A DNA stretch of 64,000 nt. Source: Streptomyces sp. NP-1717 (GTDB lineage: Bacteria; Actinomycetota; Actinomycetes; Streptomycetales; Streptomycetaceae). The notes under the pieces were generated by a model, which worked only from the letters and a program-made list of their open reading frames with translations, had not been told where the DNA came from and made no database searches. The stretch covers positions 1 through 64,000 of the forward strand of contig NZ_JAAPBF010000003.1 in the NCBI RefSeq assembly GCF_022695985.1. Direction: 5' to 3'. The translations under genes and the position numbers were made by a program. The number at the start of each line of letters is the position of its first letter. The stretch's first letter is position 1. Shown piece after piece: positions 46,694 to 54,229 of the stretch.

Positions 46694-49543
46694 CTAATAG
46701 CTCGGCAGGCGGCGGGGGCCGAGGTCGTCGTGGGACGGGGGCGGGGCGAGTCGGACGCTCGCGCCGAGCACCGAGAGGCCCTGCGTCGCGACGACCACCG
46801 GTTCCAGCGCGACGGACACGATCTCCGGGTGGTCGTCGACGAGCCGGGACACCCGGAGCAGCAGTTCTTCGAGGGCGGCCGTGTCGACGGGCGCGGAGCC
46901 GCGCCAGCCGAAGAGGAGCGGCGCCGTCCGGACGGACCGGAGCAGTTCCGCGGCTTCGCGGTCGGTGACGGGGACCAGCCGGTGCGCCACGTCCCCCAGC
47001 AGTTCGGAGACCACCCCGGCCAGCCCGAACGAGAGGACGGCGCCGGCGGCCGGGTCGATGACGGCGCTCACGACGGTGTCCACCCCGCGCGGCGCCATCG
47101 CCTGGACGACGGGCCGCAGTTCGGCGGGCTCGCCGAGCAGCCCGGTGAGTTCGCGGTACGCCGCCCGCAGCCGCTCCTCGTCCGGGAGGTCGAGCCGTAC
47201 GCCTCCGAGGTCGGCCCGGTGGCGCAGATGCGGCGCGGTGGTCTTGAGCGCGACCGGGTATCCGAGCCGCGCGGCGGCCTCGGCGGCTTCGTCGGGTCCG
47301 GGCGCGGGGAGAGTGGGCCGTACGGAGATCCCGTACCGCGCGAGCAGTTCCCGGGCGTCGTCGTCGCCCAGGCTCATCCCGTGCGGGTCGGGGTGCGCGT
47401 CGCCGAGAATCCGGTCGATGAGCCCGGCGGCTCCGGTCTCGTCGATGTCGTCGTACTCGGGCACCTTGCCGGGCTCCGCCGCCTGCCGCCGCCACTGCGC
47501 GTACGTGACGGCCCGGCCGAGCGCGCGCACGGCGCGCTCGGCCGCCGGGTAGGCGGGGATCCGCCGGGGTGCGGTGCCGGGCTCCCGGGGCTGCGCGGGA
47601 GTGGCCCCGGCCGGCTCGGGCGCGGGCGGCGGGGTGTCCGGCGCGGTGCCCGCTCCCGTCGCCGGTCCCCGGCGGGGCGCCGTCGTCGAGGCCGCCGAGA
47701 GGGCGTTCGCGAGGCCGCTGATCTCGACGTGGACCACCGTCACCGGTTTCTCCGGCGCCGTCGGGCCCGCCGCCTCGCGGAGCGCCGTCGCCAGGACCTC
47801 GCCGTCGTCCGACTCCACCGCGCCGTCCTCGCCGACCCAGGGGATCGCCGTGACGACGACCGCGTCGCAGCCCGGGTCGGCCAGCGCCGCGGCCAGCGCC
47901 GTACGGAAGTCCTCGGGGCGGGCCGACGTCGTGAGGTCGAGCGGTGGGAGCGGGCGCAGACCTTCGGTCAGGCAGGCGTCGTACGTAAGGAGGCCCAGCG
48001 ATTCGGAGTTGCCGAGGATCGCGACACGGGGGCCGGCCGGCAGGGGCTGGGCTGCGAGCAGGAGCCCGGCGTCCACCAGCTCCGTGACGGTGTCCACGCG
48101 GATCACGCCCGCCTGGCTGAGCAGCGCCGAGACGGTCGCGTCCGGGATGCCGGTGACGGGCACCGCGTGCCCGGGCGGCGCGCTGCCGCTGTGCCGCGCG
48201 CCCTTGGCGACGACGACCGGTTTCGTCGCCCCGGTGCGCCGGGCGAGACGGGTGAACTTCCGCGGGTTGCCGATCGATTCGAGGTAGAGCAGCACGACGT
48301 CGGTGTCCGGGTCGTCGTGCCAGTACTGGAGGAAGTCGTTGCCCGAGACGTCCGCGCGGTTGCCCGCCGAGATGAAGGTGGACACGCCCGCGCCGCGCCG
48401 GACCAGCCCGGCGAGGAGCGCGATGCCGATCGCGCCCGACTGGGTGAAGAGACCGATCCGCCCCCGGCCCGGCGTCTCGGGCGCGAGCGAGGCGTTCATC
48501 CGGACGGGCGGTCCGGTGTTGATGACGCCGAACGCGTTGGGTCCGATGACCCGCATCCCGTACGACCGTGCCTGCCGCACCAGTTCGCGCTGCCGCTCCC
48601 GCCCGGCCGGCCCGCTCTCGGCGTATCCGGCGGAGAGCACGACCAGGCCCTGGACGCCGTGTTCGCCGCAGTCGGCGACGACTTCGGGCACCCGCCCGGC
48701 GGGGACGGCGACGATCGCGAGGTCGACGGGCTCCTCGATCTCCGCGAGGGAGCGCACGGCCGGGACCCCGTCGATCTCGGTGATCTCCGGGGGCAGGGCC
48801 ACGTTCACCGCGTACGTCCGCCCCGTGAAGCCCCCGTCGAGGAGATTGCGCAGTACGGCCCGCCCGACGCCGCCCGCCGTGCGTCCGGCGCCGACGACGG
48901 CCACCGACGACGGGCCGAGCAGCCTCTGTACGGAGCGTGCCTCGGCGCGCTGCTCGCGGCCGCGCTGGACGGCGAGGGACTCGGCGGTCGGTTCGAGGTC
49001 GAGGACCAGGCGGACGGCGCCGTCCTCGAAGTTGCGCCGCTGGGTGAACCCGGCGTCCCGGAACACCTTGATCATCTTGTTGTTGGCGGGCAGTACCTCC
49101 GCCGCGAAGCGCCTGATGCCCCGCTCGCGCGCGACGGCGGCGATGTGTTCGAGAAGCGCCGAGGCGATCCCGCGCCCCTGGTGCGCGTCCTGGACGAGGA
49201 AGGCGACCTCGGCCTCGTCGGCGGGCGCGGACGCGGGCATCCCCCGGTCGTCGATCCGGTCGTAGCGGACGGTGGCGACGAACTCGCCGCCGACGGTCAC
49301 GGCGAGTCCCACCCGGTCCACGTAGTCGTGGTGGGTGAAGCGGTAGACGTCCTTGTCGGAGAGCCGGGGGTAGGGCGCGAAGAAGCGGTAGTACTTCGAC
49401 TCGTCGGAGACCTGTTCGTAGAAGCTGACCAGCCGCTCGGCGTCGTCGGTGGTGATGGGCCTCACGCGCGCGGTGCCCCCGTCGCGCAGGACCACGTCTG
49501 CTTCCCAGTGATCGGGGTAGGCGTGCTGTGACGGCGTCGTCAT
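46694..49543 (-). CDS. GNAT acetyltransferase/acyl-CoA synthetase (ADP-forming type) fusion
   Basis: The 949-residue protein joins three parts. Residues 15-190 are a GNAT domain (acetyl-CoA loop in VQDAHQGRGIASALLEH). Residues 220-680 are a CoA-binding and succinyl-CoA-synthetase-like region (SSVAVVGAGRTAGGVG, GPNAFGVINTG, FTQSGAIGIALLAG, GHAVPVTGIPD). Residues 720-949 are an ATP-grasp-like lobe after a Pro/Ala-rich linker. Related proteins (Salmonella Pat, with the order reversed, and streptomycete PatA-like enzymes) acetylate lysines of acyl-CoA synthetases. Here a His aligns roughly where the synthetase active-site His is expected, so synthetase activity is not excluded. Cytoplasmic, stand-alone gene. 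Confidence 0.85.
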   Translation of the reverse strand: MTTPSQHAYPDHWEADVVLRDGGTARVRPITTDDAERLVSFYEQVSDESKYYRFFAPYPRLSDKDVYRFTHHDYVDRVGLAVTVGGEFVATVRYDRIDDRGMPASAPADEAEVAFLVQDAHQGRGIASALLEHIAAVARERGIRRFAAEVLPANNKMIKVFRDAGFTQRRNFEDGAVRLVLDLEPTAESLAVQRGREQRAEARSVQRLLGPSSVAVVGAGRTAGGVGRAVLRNLLDGGFTGRTYAVNVALPPEITEIDGVPAVRSLAEIEEPVDLAIVAVPAGRVPEVVADCGEHGVQGLVVLSAGYAESGPAGRERQRELVRQARSYGMRVIGPNAFGVINTGPPVRMNASLAPETPGRGRIGLFTQSGAIGIALLAGLVRRGAGVSTFISAGNRADVSGNDFLQYWHDDPDTDVVLLYLESIGNPRKFTRLARRTGATKPVVVAKGARHSGSAPPGHAVPVTGIPDATVSALLSQAGVIRVDTVTELVDAGLLLAAQPLPAGPRVAILGNSESLGLLTYDACLTEGLRPLPPLDLTTSARPEDFRTALAAALADPGCDAVVVTAIPWVGEDGAVESDDGEVLATALREAAGPTAPEKPVTVVHVEISGLANALSAASTTAPRRGPATGAGTAPDTPPPAPEPAGATPAQPREPGTAPRRIPAYPAAERAVRALGRAVTYAQWRRQAAEPGKVPEYDDIDETGAAGLIDRILGDAHPDPHGMSLGDDDARELLARYGISVRPTLPAPGPDEAAEAAARLGYPVALKTTAPHLRHRADLGGVRLDLPDEERLRAAYRELTGLLGEPAELRPVVQAMAPRGVDTVVSAVIDPAAGAVLSFGLAGVVSELLGDVAHRLVPVTDREAAELLRSVRTAPLLFGWRGSAPVDTAALEELLLRVSRLVDDHPEIVSVALEPVVVATQGLSVLGASVRLAPPPSHDDLGPRRLPSY

Positions 49544-49696
49544 GGGGAGAGCCTACGGCGCGCACACGGGTAGCGGTGGGTCCTCGGCAGGGGCAGGCTG
49601 GGGTCTGTCGACAGACCCCAGGGGTGCCTCACCGGACCGTCCGGGGCCGCGTGGCACACTGGTCTAGACAACAACTGTGACTTGAAGGGCAACACC

Positions 49697-49978
49697 ATGG
49701 CTGAGCGCCGCGTCAACGTCGGCTGGGCCGAGGGCCTGCACGCCCGTCCCGCCTCCATCTTCGTCCGTGCCGCCACGGCCTCCGGCGTGCCGGTGACGAT
49801 CGCCAAGGCCGACGGCAGCCCGGTCAACGCGGCGTCGATGCTCGCCGTGCTGGGACTGGGCGCGCAGGGCGGCGACGAGATCGTCCTGACCTCCGACGTC
49901 GACGGCGCGGACGTCGCGCTCGACCGGCTGGCGAAGCTGGTCTCCGAGGGTCTGGACGAGCTCCCCGAGACCGTCTGA
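49697..49978 (+). CDS. ptsH: HPr, phosphocarrier of the PTS
   Basis: The 93-residue protein carries the phosphate from enzyme I to sugar-specific EIIA proteins. The phospho-acceptor His15 is in GLHARPAS. The second site region reads AASMLAVLGLGAQGGDE, equivalent to the Ser46 segment of Firmicute HPr. ATG 49697 has AAGGG seven bases upstream. It is divergent from the large GNAT-synthetase gene and converges with the M23 peptidase gene. Confidence 0.95.
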   Translation: MAERRVNVGWAEGLHARPASIFVRAATASGVPVTIAKADGSPVNAASMLAVLGLGAQGGDEIVLTSDVDGADVALDRLAKLVSEGLDELPETV

Positions 49979-49992
49979 CCCCCTCACGCCCC

Positions 49993-50790
49993 TCACGTAC
50001 GCACGGCGACGCCGTGCGCGCGCAGATACGCGAGCGGGTCGATGTCCGTGCCGTACTCCGCGCTCGTCCGCGCCTCGAAGTGCAGGTGCGGTCCCGTGGA
50101 GTTGCCGGTCGAGCCCGAGAGGCCGATCGACGTGCCCGGGGAGACGCTCTGGCCGACGTTGACGCCGATCGAGGAGAGGTGTCCGTACTGGGTGTAGGTG
50201 CCGTCGTTCATACGGATGACGACGTTGTTGCCGTACGCGCCGCCCCAGCCGGCCTCGACGACGGTGCCCGCGCCGACGGCCACGACCGACGTGCCCGACG
50301 CGGCGCGGAAGTCGACGCCGCTGTGGCTGCCGGAGGACCACAGCGCGCCTCCGGTCCGGTAGCCGGTGGTGGCCGAGGAGCCGGCGACGGGGAGCCGGTA
50401 GGCATTGAGGCGCTCGCGCTCGGCGGCGCGTGCCGCGCGTTCCTTCTCCTCGCGGGCCTCCTTGGCGCGGGCCTCCGCCTTGCGCTTCGCCTCCGCCTCG
50501 GCGCGGGCCGCGGCCTTTGCCTTCGCGGCCTTGTGGGCGGCCAGGCGCTGCGCGTCGGCCTGGGCGTCGATCGTGGCGGCGAGGGAGTCGTCGATGACGA
50601 TGGCGCGGGCCGGGGCGGCCGGGGCGGCCTCCTTGGCGAGGGTCGCCTCCGCCTCGGCGGCGAGCGCCGGGGAGGCGAGGGTGCCGATGACACCGGCCGC
50701 GGTGAGTGTGGCGACTCCGGCGATGTTCGCGCCGCGGCGCGTCATGCGGCCCGGGGCACGGTGCTTCCCGGTGGCACGGGTGAACGCCAT
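49993..50790 (-). CDS. Secreted M23 (LytM) peptidase with coiled-coil arm
   Basis: The 265-residue protein has a signal peptide (basic start, GVATLTAAGVIGTLASPALAA, cleavage near residue 44). A long Ala/Lys/Arg/Glu-rich helix follows (about 75-130), then an M23 endopeptidase domain with the zinc ligands in HSGVDF and HLHFEAR and YGHLS. The target is peptidoglycan cross-bridges. Its 5' leader holds a ydaO-type c-di-AMP riboswitch, as for several streptomycete wall hydrolases, so expression should follow second-messenger levels. The ribosome site is GAAAGGAAAGG before the ATG. Confidence 0.92.
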   Translation of the reverse strand: MAFTRATGKHRAPGRMTRRGANIAGVATLTAAGVIGTLASPALAAEAEATLAKEAAPAAPARAIVIDDSLAATIDAQADAQRLAAHKAAKAKAAARAEAEAKRKAEARAKEAREEKERAARAAERERLNAYRLPVAGSSATTGYRTGGALWSSGSHSGVDFRAASGTSVVAVGAGTVVEAGWGGAYGNNVVIRMNDGTYTQYGHLSSIGVNVGQSVSPGTSIGLSGSTGNSTGPHLHFEARTSAEYGTDIDPLAYLRAHGVAVRT

Positions 50791-50817
50791 GAAGTGGCTG
50801 GTCCTTTCCTTCCTTCT

Positions 50818-50960
50818 CGCCTACCGGGTTAGCTGACGGGTTCGGAGCAGGAAGGTCTCCTACGGGCCCCTCCGCGGATCACGCGAAGGCCCCCGATTCA
50901 CCCCAGGGACGTGAATGGGTCCCCGGCTCCCCAGGCTCGCGCCTGACGGGGACTCGGCGA
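50818..50960 (-). promoter_or_regulatory. ydaO/yuaA-type c-di-AMP riboswitch in the M23 peptidase leader
   Basis: Read on the minus strand, the leader contains GCCGAGTCCCCGTCAGG, GGGGAGCCGGGGACCC, GGGGTGAATCGGGG and ends CCGAACCCGTCAGCTAACCC followed by GGTAGGCG (complement of 50818-50845). This closing block and the GGGGTGAATC element are hallmarks of the ydaO class. It lies 28 bp before the M23 start. A further stem, GGCTGTCCG with CGGACAGCC (50962-50970 and 50996-51004), precedes it. In actinobacteria c-di-AMP binding usually turns such genes off; that direction is family knowledge. Confidence 0.8.
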
Positions 50961-51113
50961 TGGCTGTCCGGTGCCGCGGATGCGGCGGGCTCTGGCGGAC
51001 AGCCGGACCGACGCTAAAGGGGTCATCTTTCAATCACCAAACAGACAGGCCCTTTTGTAGCGCACGCCACAGGGCATTCAGGCAACCTCCTTATGAATGC
51101 GGACATAGCAGGA

Positions 51114-51143
51114 AACCCCGGCGACGGGTTCGTCACCGGGGTT
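51114..51143. terminator. Hairpin after the M16 peptidase operon
   Basis: AACCCCGGCGACG (51114-51126) pairs with CGTCACCGGGGTT (51131-51143) with one mismatch and a four-base loop. It starts about 45 bases beyond the stop of the minus-strand M16 gene. On that strand it runs into TTTCC; on the plus strand into CCTTTTG. Confidence 0.65.
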
Positions 51144-51187
51144 CCTTTTGTACGTATCGAGCCGCGTGGTCCGTCAGCCGGCCGGCC

Positions 51188-52576
51188 TCAGCCGGTGACG
51201 ACCTTCACCTCGCCGATGCCCAGGGCCTCGACCGGCTCGCGGATCACCGAGGCGTCCCCGACGAGCACCGTGACGAGCCGGTCGCCCGGGAAGGCGCTGA
51301 CGACGGCGGCCGTCGCCTCGACCGTGCCGGTCTCGGCCAGGCGCGCGTAGAGCCGCGCCTGGAAGTCGTCCGGGAGGTGCTGCTCGACCTGGTCGGCGAG
51401 CGTGTCGGCGACGGAGGCGGCCGTCTCGTACTTCAGCGGCGCGACACCGACCAGGTTCTGCACGGCCGTCTCGCGCTCGGCGTCCGTCAGCCCCTCGGCG
51501 GCGAGCGTGCGCAGCACCTTCCACAGATCGTCCAGCGCGGGGCCGGTCGACTCGGTGTCCACGGAGCCGCTGATGGCGAGCATGGAGGCGCCCGTGCCGT
51601 TCGGGTCCGAGCGCAGCACCTGCGCGAAGGCCCGCACGCCGTAGGTGTAGCCCTTCTCCTCGCGCAGCACCCGGTCGAGCCGGGAGGTGAGCGTGCCGCC
51701 CAGGCAGTACGTGCCGAGCACCTGGGCCGGCCAGACGCGGTCGTGCCGGTCGGGGCCGACCCTGCCGATCAGCAGCTGGGTCTGGACGGCTCCCGGCCGG
51801 TCCACGATCACCACACGGCCGGTGTCGTCGGCGCTCACCGGCGGCACGGGGCGCGGCTCGGAGGTGTCGCCCGTCCAGTCGCCCAGGGTCCCGGCGAGCA
51901 GCGCGTCGACGTCGACGCCGGTGAGGTCACCGACGATCACCGCGGTGGCGGTGGCGGGGCGGACGTGCGCGTCGTAGAAGGCGCGGACACTCTTCGCGTC
52001 GATGCGCCCCACGGTCTCCTCGGTGCCCTGGCGCGGGCGCGACATGCGCGAGGTCTCCGGGAACAGCTCCTTGGAGAGCTGCTTGGCGGCGCGGCGGGCC
52101 GGGTTGGCCTGCTCGTGCGGGATCTCGTCCAGCCGGTTCGTGACGAGCCGGCCGACCTCGCTCTCGGAGAACAGCGGGGCGCGCAGGGCGTCGGCGAGCA
52201 GACCGAGGGCCTTGGGCAGCCGGGAGACCGGGACCTCCAGGGAGACCCGTACGCCGGGGTGGTCGGCGTGCGCGTCGAGCGTGGCGCCGCAGCGCTCCAG
52301 CTCGGCGGCGAACTCCTCGGCCGTGTGCTTGTCGGTGCCCTCGGACAGCGCGCGGGCCATGATCGTGGCGATGCCGTCCAGGCCCTCGGGCTCGGCCTCC
52401 AGCGGGGCGGCGAGGGAGATCTCGACGGCCACCACCTGCTGGCCGGGGCGGTGGCAGCGCAGCACCGTGAGGCCGTTGGGCAGGGCGCCGCGCTCGGGCG
52501 CGGGGAACGCCCAGGGCCTGGCCTCCCCGGCGGTCGGCTGCGGGTGGAACTCCATGGTCACGGCAGCGTCGGTCAC
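51188..52576 (-). CDS. M16-family protein, non-catalytic partner
   Basis: The 462-residue protein has the M16 (insulinase/processing peptidase) fold with FDAHVRPATATAVIVGDLTG and a C-terminal M16 domain (GGTLTSRLDRVLREEKGYTYGVRA, the R/Y motif of inactive-type or beta/alpha partners). It lacks the HxxEH zinc motif; the matching place reads LEAEPEGLDGIATIM. It should therefore pair with the product of the upstream gene, as alpha and beta subunits do in mitochondrial processing peptidase. Its GTG overlaps the stop of that gene (GTGA), which supports a heterodimer. Confidence 0.88.
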   Translation of the reverse strand: MTDAAVTMEFHPQPTAGEARPWAFPAPERGALPNGLTVLRCHRPGQQVVAVEISLAAPLEAEPEGLDGIATIMARALSEGTDKHTAEEFAAELERCGATLDAHADHPGVRVSLEVPVSRLPKALGLLADALRAPLFSESEVGRLVTNRLDEIPHEQANPARRAAKQLSKELFPETSRMSRPRQGTEETVGRIDAKSVRAFYDAHVRPATATAVIVGDLTGVDVDALLAGTLGDWTGDTSEPRPVPPVSADDTGRVVIVDRPGAVQTQLLIGRVGPDRHDRVWPAQVLGTYCLGGTLTSRLDRVLREEKGYTYGVRAFAQVLRSDPNGTGASMLAISGSVDTESTGPALDDLWKVLRTLAAEGLTDAERETAVQNLVGVAPLKYETAASVADTLADQVEQHLPDDFQARLYARLAETGTVEATAAVVSAFPGDRLVTVLVGDASVIREPVEALGIGEVKVVTG

Positions 52577-53937
52577 TGGTCCGCCCCCTCGTGCTCGTCG
52601 GTGTCGGCGGCCGCGTCGTCGGCGTCGTCTTCAGGGGAGGTGGGCTCGTAGACGAGCACCGCCCTGTTGTCGGGGCGCAGCCGCGCCTCGGCGACGGCGC
52701 GCACCTCTTCGGCGGTGACGTCCAGCACCCGCTGGACGGCGGTCAGCGCCAGCTGCGGGTCGCCGAACAGCACCGCGTACCTGCACAGTTCGTCCGCGCG
52801 GCCCGCGACCGTGCCGAGCCGGTCGAGCCATTCGCGCTCCAACTGGGCCTGGGCGCGCTCCATTTCCTCGGCCGTGGGGCCCTCGGCCGCGAACCGGGCC
52901 AGCTCCTCGTCGACGGCGGCCTCGATCTGCGGGACCTCGACGCCGCCGGACGTCTTCACGTCCAGCCAGCCGAGCGAGGGCGCGCCCGCCAGCCGCAGCA
53001 GTCCGAATCCGGCGGCGACGGCCGTGCGGTCGCGGCGCACCAGGCGGTTGTGCAGCCGGGAGGACTCGCCGCCGCCGAGGACGGTGAGCGCCAGGTCGGC
53101 GGCGTCGGACTCGCGGGTGCCGTCCTGCGGCAGCCGGTAGGCGGCCATCAGCGCGCGCGCCGGGACCTCCTCGTGGATCTCCTCGCGCAGCTGCTCGCCG
53201 ATGATGTCGGGCAGGGAGCCGTCGCGCGGCGGCTGCTTGCCGTCGTGTCCGGGGATCGAGCCGAAGTACTTCTCGACCCAGGCGAGGGTCTGCTCGGGGT
53301 CGATGTCGCCGACGACCGAGAGGACCGCGTTGTTCGGCGCGTAGTACGTACGGAAGAACTGCCGCGCGTCGTCGAGGGTCGCCGCGTCCAGGTCGGCCAT
53401 CGAGCCGATCGGGGTGTGGTGGTAAGGGTGGCCCTCGGGGTAGGAGAGGGCGGTCAGGCGCTCGAAGGCGGTGCCGTAGGGCACGTTGTCGTAACGCTGG
53501 CGGCGTTCGTTCTTCACGACGTCGCGCTGGTTCTCCATCCCTTCGTCGTCGAGGGAGGACAGCAGCGAGCCCATGCGGTCGGCCTCCAGCCAGAGGGCGA
53601 GCTCCAGCTGGTGGGTGGGCATGGTCTCGAAGTAGTTGGTGCGCTCGAAGCTGGTGGTGCCGTTGAGCGAGCCGCCGGCGCCCTGCACCAGTTCGAAGTG
53701 ACCGTTGCCCTTGACCTGCGCGGACCCCTGGAACATCAGGTGCTCGAAGAGGTGGGCGAGGCCCGTACGGCCCTTGACCTCGTGGCGCGAGCCGACGTCG
53801 TACCAGAGGCAGACCGCGGCGACCGGGGTCAGGTGGTCCTCGGAGAGCACCACACGCAGTCCGTTGGCGAGCCGGTGCTCGGTCGCTGTGAGGCCGCCGG
53901 AACCGGCCTGCGCTGTGGCCGTGTGACCCATGGGCAT
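52573..53937 (-). CDS. M16-family zinc peptidase, catalytic subunit
   Basis: The 454-residue protease has the inverted zinc motif His62-Leu-Phe-Glu65-His66 (GLAHLFEHLMFQ) and a more distal Glu in the MENQRDVVKNERRQ segment. The conserved ATL-type helix and YYAPNNAVLSVVGDIDPE follow. No signal peptide is seen. These peptidases degrade or process peptides in a clamshell chamber; the substrate is unknown. It is coupled to the next gene, which encodes a non-catalytic M16 partner. The acidic tail (EDDADDAAADTDEHEG) is unusual but short. Confidence 0.92.
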   Translation of the reverse strand: MPMGHTATAQAGSGGLTATEHRLANGLRVVLSEDHLTPVAAVCLWYDVGSRHEVKGRTGLAHLFEHLMFQGSAQVKGNGHFELVQGAGGSLNGTTSFERTNYFETMPTHQLELALWLEADRMGSLLSSLDDEGMENQRDVVKNERRQRYDNVPYGTAFERLTALSYPEGHPYHHTPIGSMADLDAATLDDARQFFRTYYAPNNAVLSVVGDIDPEQTLAWVEKYFGSIPGHDGKQPPRDGSLPDIIGEQLREEIHEEVPARALMAAYRLPQDGTRESDAADLALTVLGGGESSRLHNRLVRRDRTAVAAGFGLLRLAGAPSLGWLDVKTSGGVEVPQIEAAVDEELARFAAEGPTAEEMERAQAQLEREWLDRLGTVAGRADELCRYAVLFGDPQLALTAVQRVLDVTAEEVRAVAEARLRPDNRAVLVYEPTSPEDDADDAAADTDEHEGADQ

Positions 53938-54159
53938 GTACGTCCCTTCGATCGCGATATAAGAAGTCCTGCCACTGTATGCAAGCGCGCCGACGCGTGG
54001 CGAAGTTTCCGCGTCGCGCGTAGGGGCGTGGACTCGCCACCGGCCCGGCCGCGGCGCGGCGGCGTGCCACCGGAAACGGGCGCCCCGGGCGGCTCAACGA
54101 CGGGTCGAGGTCGGCGTTGTCAGTCCGGCGGGCCACAATGGTCCGCGTCAGTTCCTCGA

Positions 54160-54196
54160 GTTGTCCGCCCAGAGTTCCCGAAGTTGTCCGCCCAGA
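54160..54196 (+). repeat. 14-bp direct repeat before the topoisomerase gene
   Basis: GTTGTCCGCCCAGA occurs at 54160-54173 and again at 54183-54196, 23 bp apart and 34 bp before the start codon. The region 53938-54229 is otherwise free of genes and holds the divergent promoters of the M16 operon and the topoisomerase. A regulatory site pair or a simple local duplication are both possible. Confidence 0.5.
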
Positions 54197-54229
54197 CCCG
54201 CACAGACCTGTGAAGGAGCCGCAGCAGCG

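Noticed and set aside
46652..49531. 959-residue plus-strand frame opposite the GNAT-synthetase gene
   Set aside because: Shadow frame: the minus strand shows GNAT and synthetase motifs, while this frame has none.
49682..49978. HPr start at 49682
   Set aside because: The longer start lies on top of the ribosome site; ATG 49697 has AAGGG at proper distance and gives the phospho-site at His15.
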